64,000 nt of DNA, from NCBI GenBank assembly GCA_022592435.1, contig JABYQS010000059.1, positions 62,001 to 126,000 on the forward strand. The letters run 5' to 3'. A model generated the notes under the pieces. The model saw nothing but the letters and a program-made list of their open reading frames with translations, was not told the DNA's origin and ran no database searches. The position numbers were made by a program, and so were the translations under genes. Positions 62,228-64,000 of this stretch are shown piece by piece. The stretch's first letter is position 1. Each line of letters begins with the position of its first letter. Origin of the DNA: Cerioporus squamosus. Lineage: Eukaryota > Basidiomycota > Agaricomycetes > Polyporales > Polyporaceae.

Positions 62228-63903
62228 ACGCCCCTTTGATTCTGAACACGGAGACGGGGAAGGCCGCGTTCGTTCTTCATGGACGACATCGCTTGCCGCT
62301 AGAGGACTTGGAATCCGGGATCGTGAAGGAGCGAATCAGGGTCCATGGATTGGGAATCGCGACGGTTCATCCAGAGCCAGAGCAGACACGAGAGCCAAGA
62401 ACATGGGGACGCTGCCGGGACGCTCGGGAGCGAAGAAGTAGTAGGCTCGCATCCTGGGCTAGACACGGTGATGTATTGCAAATACCCTGCGTCGTCGGTG
62501 TTGACACCGTGACATCCTCCGATCCATTTTGCAGACTTGGCTAGGAGCTTTGTAGCGTCCGGTGGCGGACGCACTGCGGTGCGCAGTGTGTCAACAGGTA
62601 GGTGTTTCGAGCGGCAGTCACAGGTGTCTTGCAGTGGAGTCGACTTCACCGCAAGTCGGGGTTCGATAATGGTGGTGCGTATAACTGTCCCTTGACTGAT
62701 TGGTAGACAACATCAGCTTCTTCGAAGAAGGCTCGCTGGCAAGCTGCAACGGTGGTTACGCTGCAACATAGGCTCTCAGCGCGCTCCGACCCCGGGACTG
62801 GAGGCGCCTGTTGTCTGCTTGCCAGCGCGCTGGCCGACACTTGCGGTGTCCTAGAGAGTCCATCCGGGCGGGCGCGATGCCCGCCCGTATCCGCGCACCA
62901 GCCGAATACGTGCTTGCAGCGGGGCTTCGGCGGCGTAACTAATGGACGGAAGCTGTGCCGAGCGCAGGTTCTGCATTGTTGGACTCGAAACGGCCGCGCA
63001 GACGTCAAGTCGATTCCGATGGCTAGAGGCCTTGCACCAACCTTATGGGGTGAGTCTCCATACCTCTAGTGACTAGTGCAATGATGTATTCACTTGTCTG
63101 TTTAGGTTCTCGGTAGCGGCAACATTTCATGCTAGCTGGCTTTCACCACTGACACGCCGTTGGAGGAGCTGGCTGTGTGGAGTCCCGGACCAACAGGCCG
63201 AATAGGATGTTGGACGGTGTTCCTGGGCCTGTCTCCTCGTCGTGCGACGTTGACATGCACAATCAACGGCGAGGTGTCGCCGTAGCGGCTGGATACACCA
63301 CAGTGTCTAGCCGGAACGAGTGTAGGGTCAGTTCGCTCGAGGATCGTCCTCGTATCCCCAGCCGCACCCGTCTGATACCGACAGCGATGTCTATAGGTCT
63401 TTCTCTGCGAGAGCAGCCGAGCGTGCTTTGCGGTGATATGGGACATGTCAACGGCATCTGCCCCGCAGTACCCCAGGACCAAGGAGCCTTTGCAGTGAGC
63501 TCTCGGGAGCCTCCATATTGCAGGACCCGAAGAAGTGGACGCTGATTGCTTGCAGAGCGCAGGAAAGAGGGCGATCAGTGGCAGAGACGTGATACTAGTC
63601 GGTCCGTCCTGTGTGAGACCGCTCACATCCTTTCCGGGGGTTCATTCCGAGGTGCGGCGCTCCACCAATGCTGTCCAACCTCCGATGTGTGTGCGGATTC
63701 CTCGATACTGCAGGTGACCTGGGAGGTTGTGCTCGTCCGCAGAGACAGAGTTGGGCGGTGTTAGGTCTTGCTAGGCGCGAGAGACGAGCATATAAGACGT
63801 GAGTGATCTATTGTATGTTCTCCATATCTTCTCACTCATGTGCGTTCCCTCCTACTTCCTGTCTAGCCGCTTATGTCTGATGGATGATGCGTTATAGACC
63901 ACA
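62228..63903. other. Intergenic upstream of the DyP gene
   Basis: 1.7 kb holding the OPT 3' flank and the DyP promoter region. Overlapping frames (for example 63132-63626 minus) have no domain. A TATA box lies near the end. Confidence 0.4.
63791..63796 (+). promoter_or_regulatory. TATA-like box of the DyP gene
   Basis: TATAAG within GCATATAAGACG lies 113 bp before the ATG at 63904. Confidence 0.45.
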
Positions 63904-64000
63904 ATGTCGGCCACCGTTCCGCCTTTCGATCCCGCCAATGTCCAGGGCGACATTCTGTGAGTAATCTAGTGCTTACTGAACAAGCGCACCGCCTGACTTC
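63904..64000 (+). CDS. DyP-type dye-decolorizing peroxidase, first exon (partial)
   Basis: ATG 63904 opens MSATVPPFDPANVQGDIL, followed at 63957 by a consensus donor GTGAGT, so the coding part of the window is 63904-63956 and the gene runs off the end. The N-V-Q-G-D-I-L motif close to the N-terminus is the hallmark start of the basidiomycete DyP fold, where it precedes a Gly/Lys-rich turn and the first ferredoxin-like strand. No signal peptide precedes it, as in several fungal DyPs. The heme-binding His and the catalytic Asp lie outside. The call rests on 18 residues but the motif is specific. Confidence 0.7.

Overview
The window is nuclear DNA of a basidiomycete, most likely a white-rot polypore-type Agaricomycete. 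The grounds are gene architecture (dense 45-80 nt GT-AG introns, many exons per gene), basidiomycete-restricted families (BTB proteins with the E-x-W-F-x-D-G-N lead-in, DUF6534-type membrane proteins) and two ligninolytic heme peroxidase genes: a complete class II versatile-type peroxidase (39.4 kb) and the first exon of a DyP-type peroxidase (63.9 kb). The species call is inference.

Layout. 0-1 kb: 3' part of an unrecognised gene. 1.4-24.8 kb: seven BTB/POZ paralogues (BTB-1 to BTB-7) on both strands, interrupted by an odd microexon-like tandem-repeat locus (4.4-6.3 kb), an inverted-repeat element with hairpin ends (11.2-12.1 kb), a hypothetical gene (14.1-15.1 kb) and a 20-exon glycogen phosphorylase gene (17.5-21.4 kb). 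BTB-3/BTB-2 and BTB-6/BTB-7 look like an inverted duplication of one gene pair. 26.6-30.5 kb: an apparently complete hAT transposon, abutting a truncated alpha/beta-hydrolase gene.

31-36 kb: DBP2-type DEAD-box helicase and a Rap/Rsr1-like GTPase, both minus strand. 39-43 kb: the versatile-type peroxidase followed by an RS-tailed cyclophilin. 44-50 kb: two tandem DUF6534-type membrane protein genes with matching exon structure, including a 12-nt exon. 50.6-51.5 kb: a hypothetical gene. 51.9-54.4 kb: OLA1 (minus), sharing a 385-bp divergent upstream region with a secreted Ser/Thr-rich protein. 56-58 kb: a membrane/coiled-coil protein with an apparent frameshift. 59-62 kb: an OPT-family transporter with a MITE-like insertion in one intron. 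The window ends inside the DyP gene.

Housekeeping genes (GPH1, DBP2, OLA1, cyclophilin, Ras-like, OPT) could be spliced conceptually with consistent phase throughout. The accessory parts (BTB cluster, repeat locus, transposons) show duplication, frame loss and insertion. I saw no CRISPR, rRNA or convincing tRNA gene.
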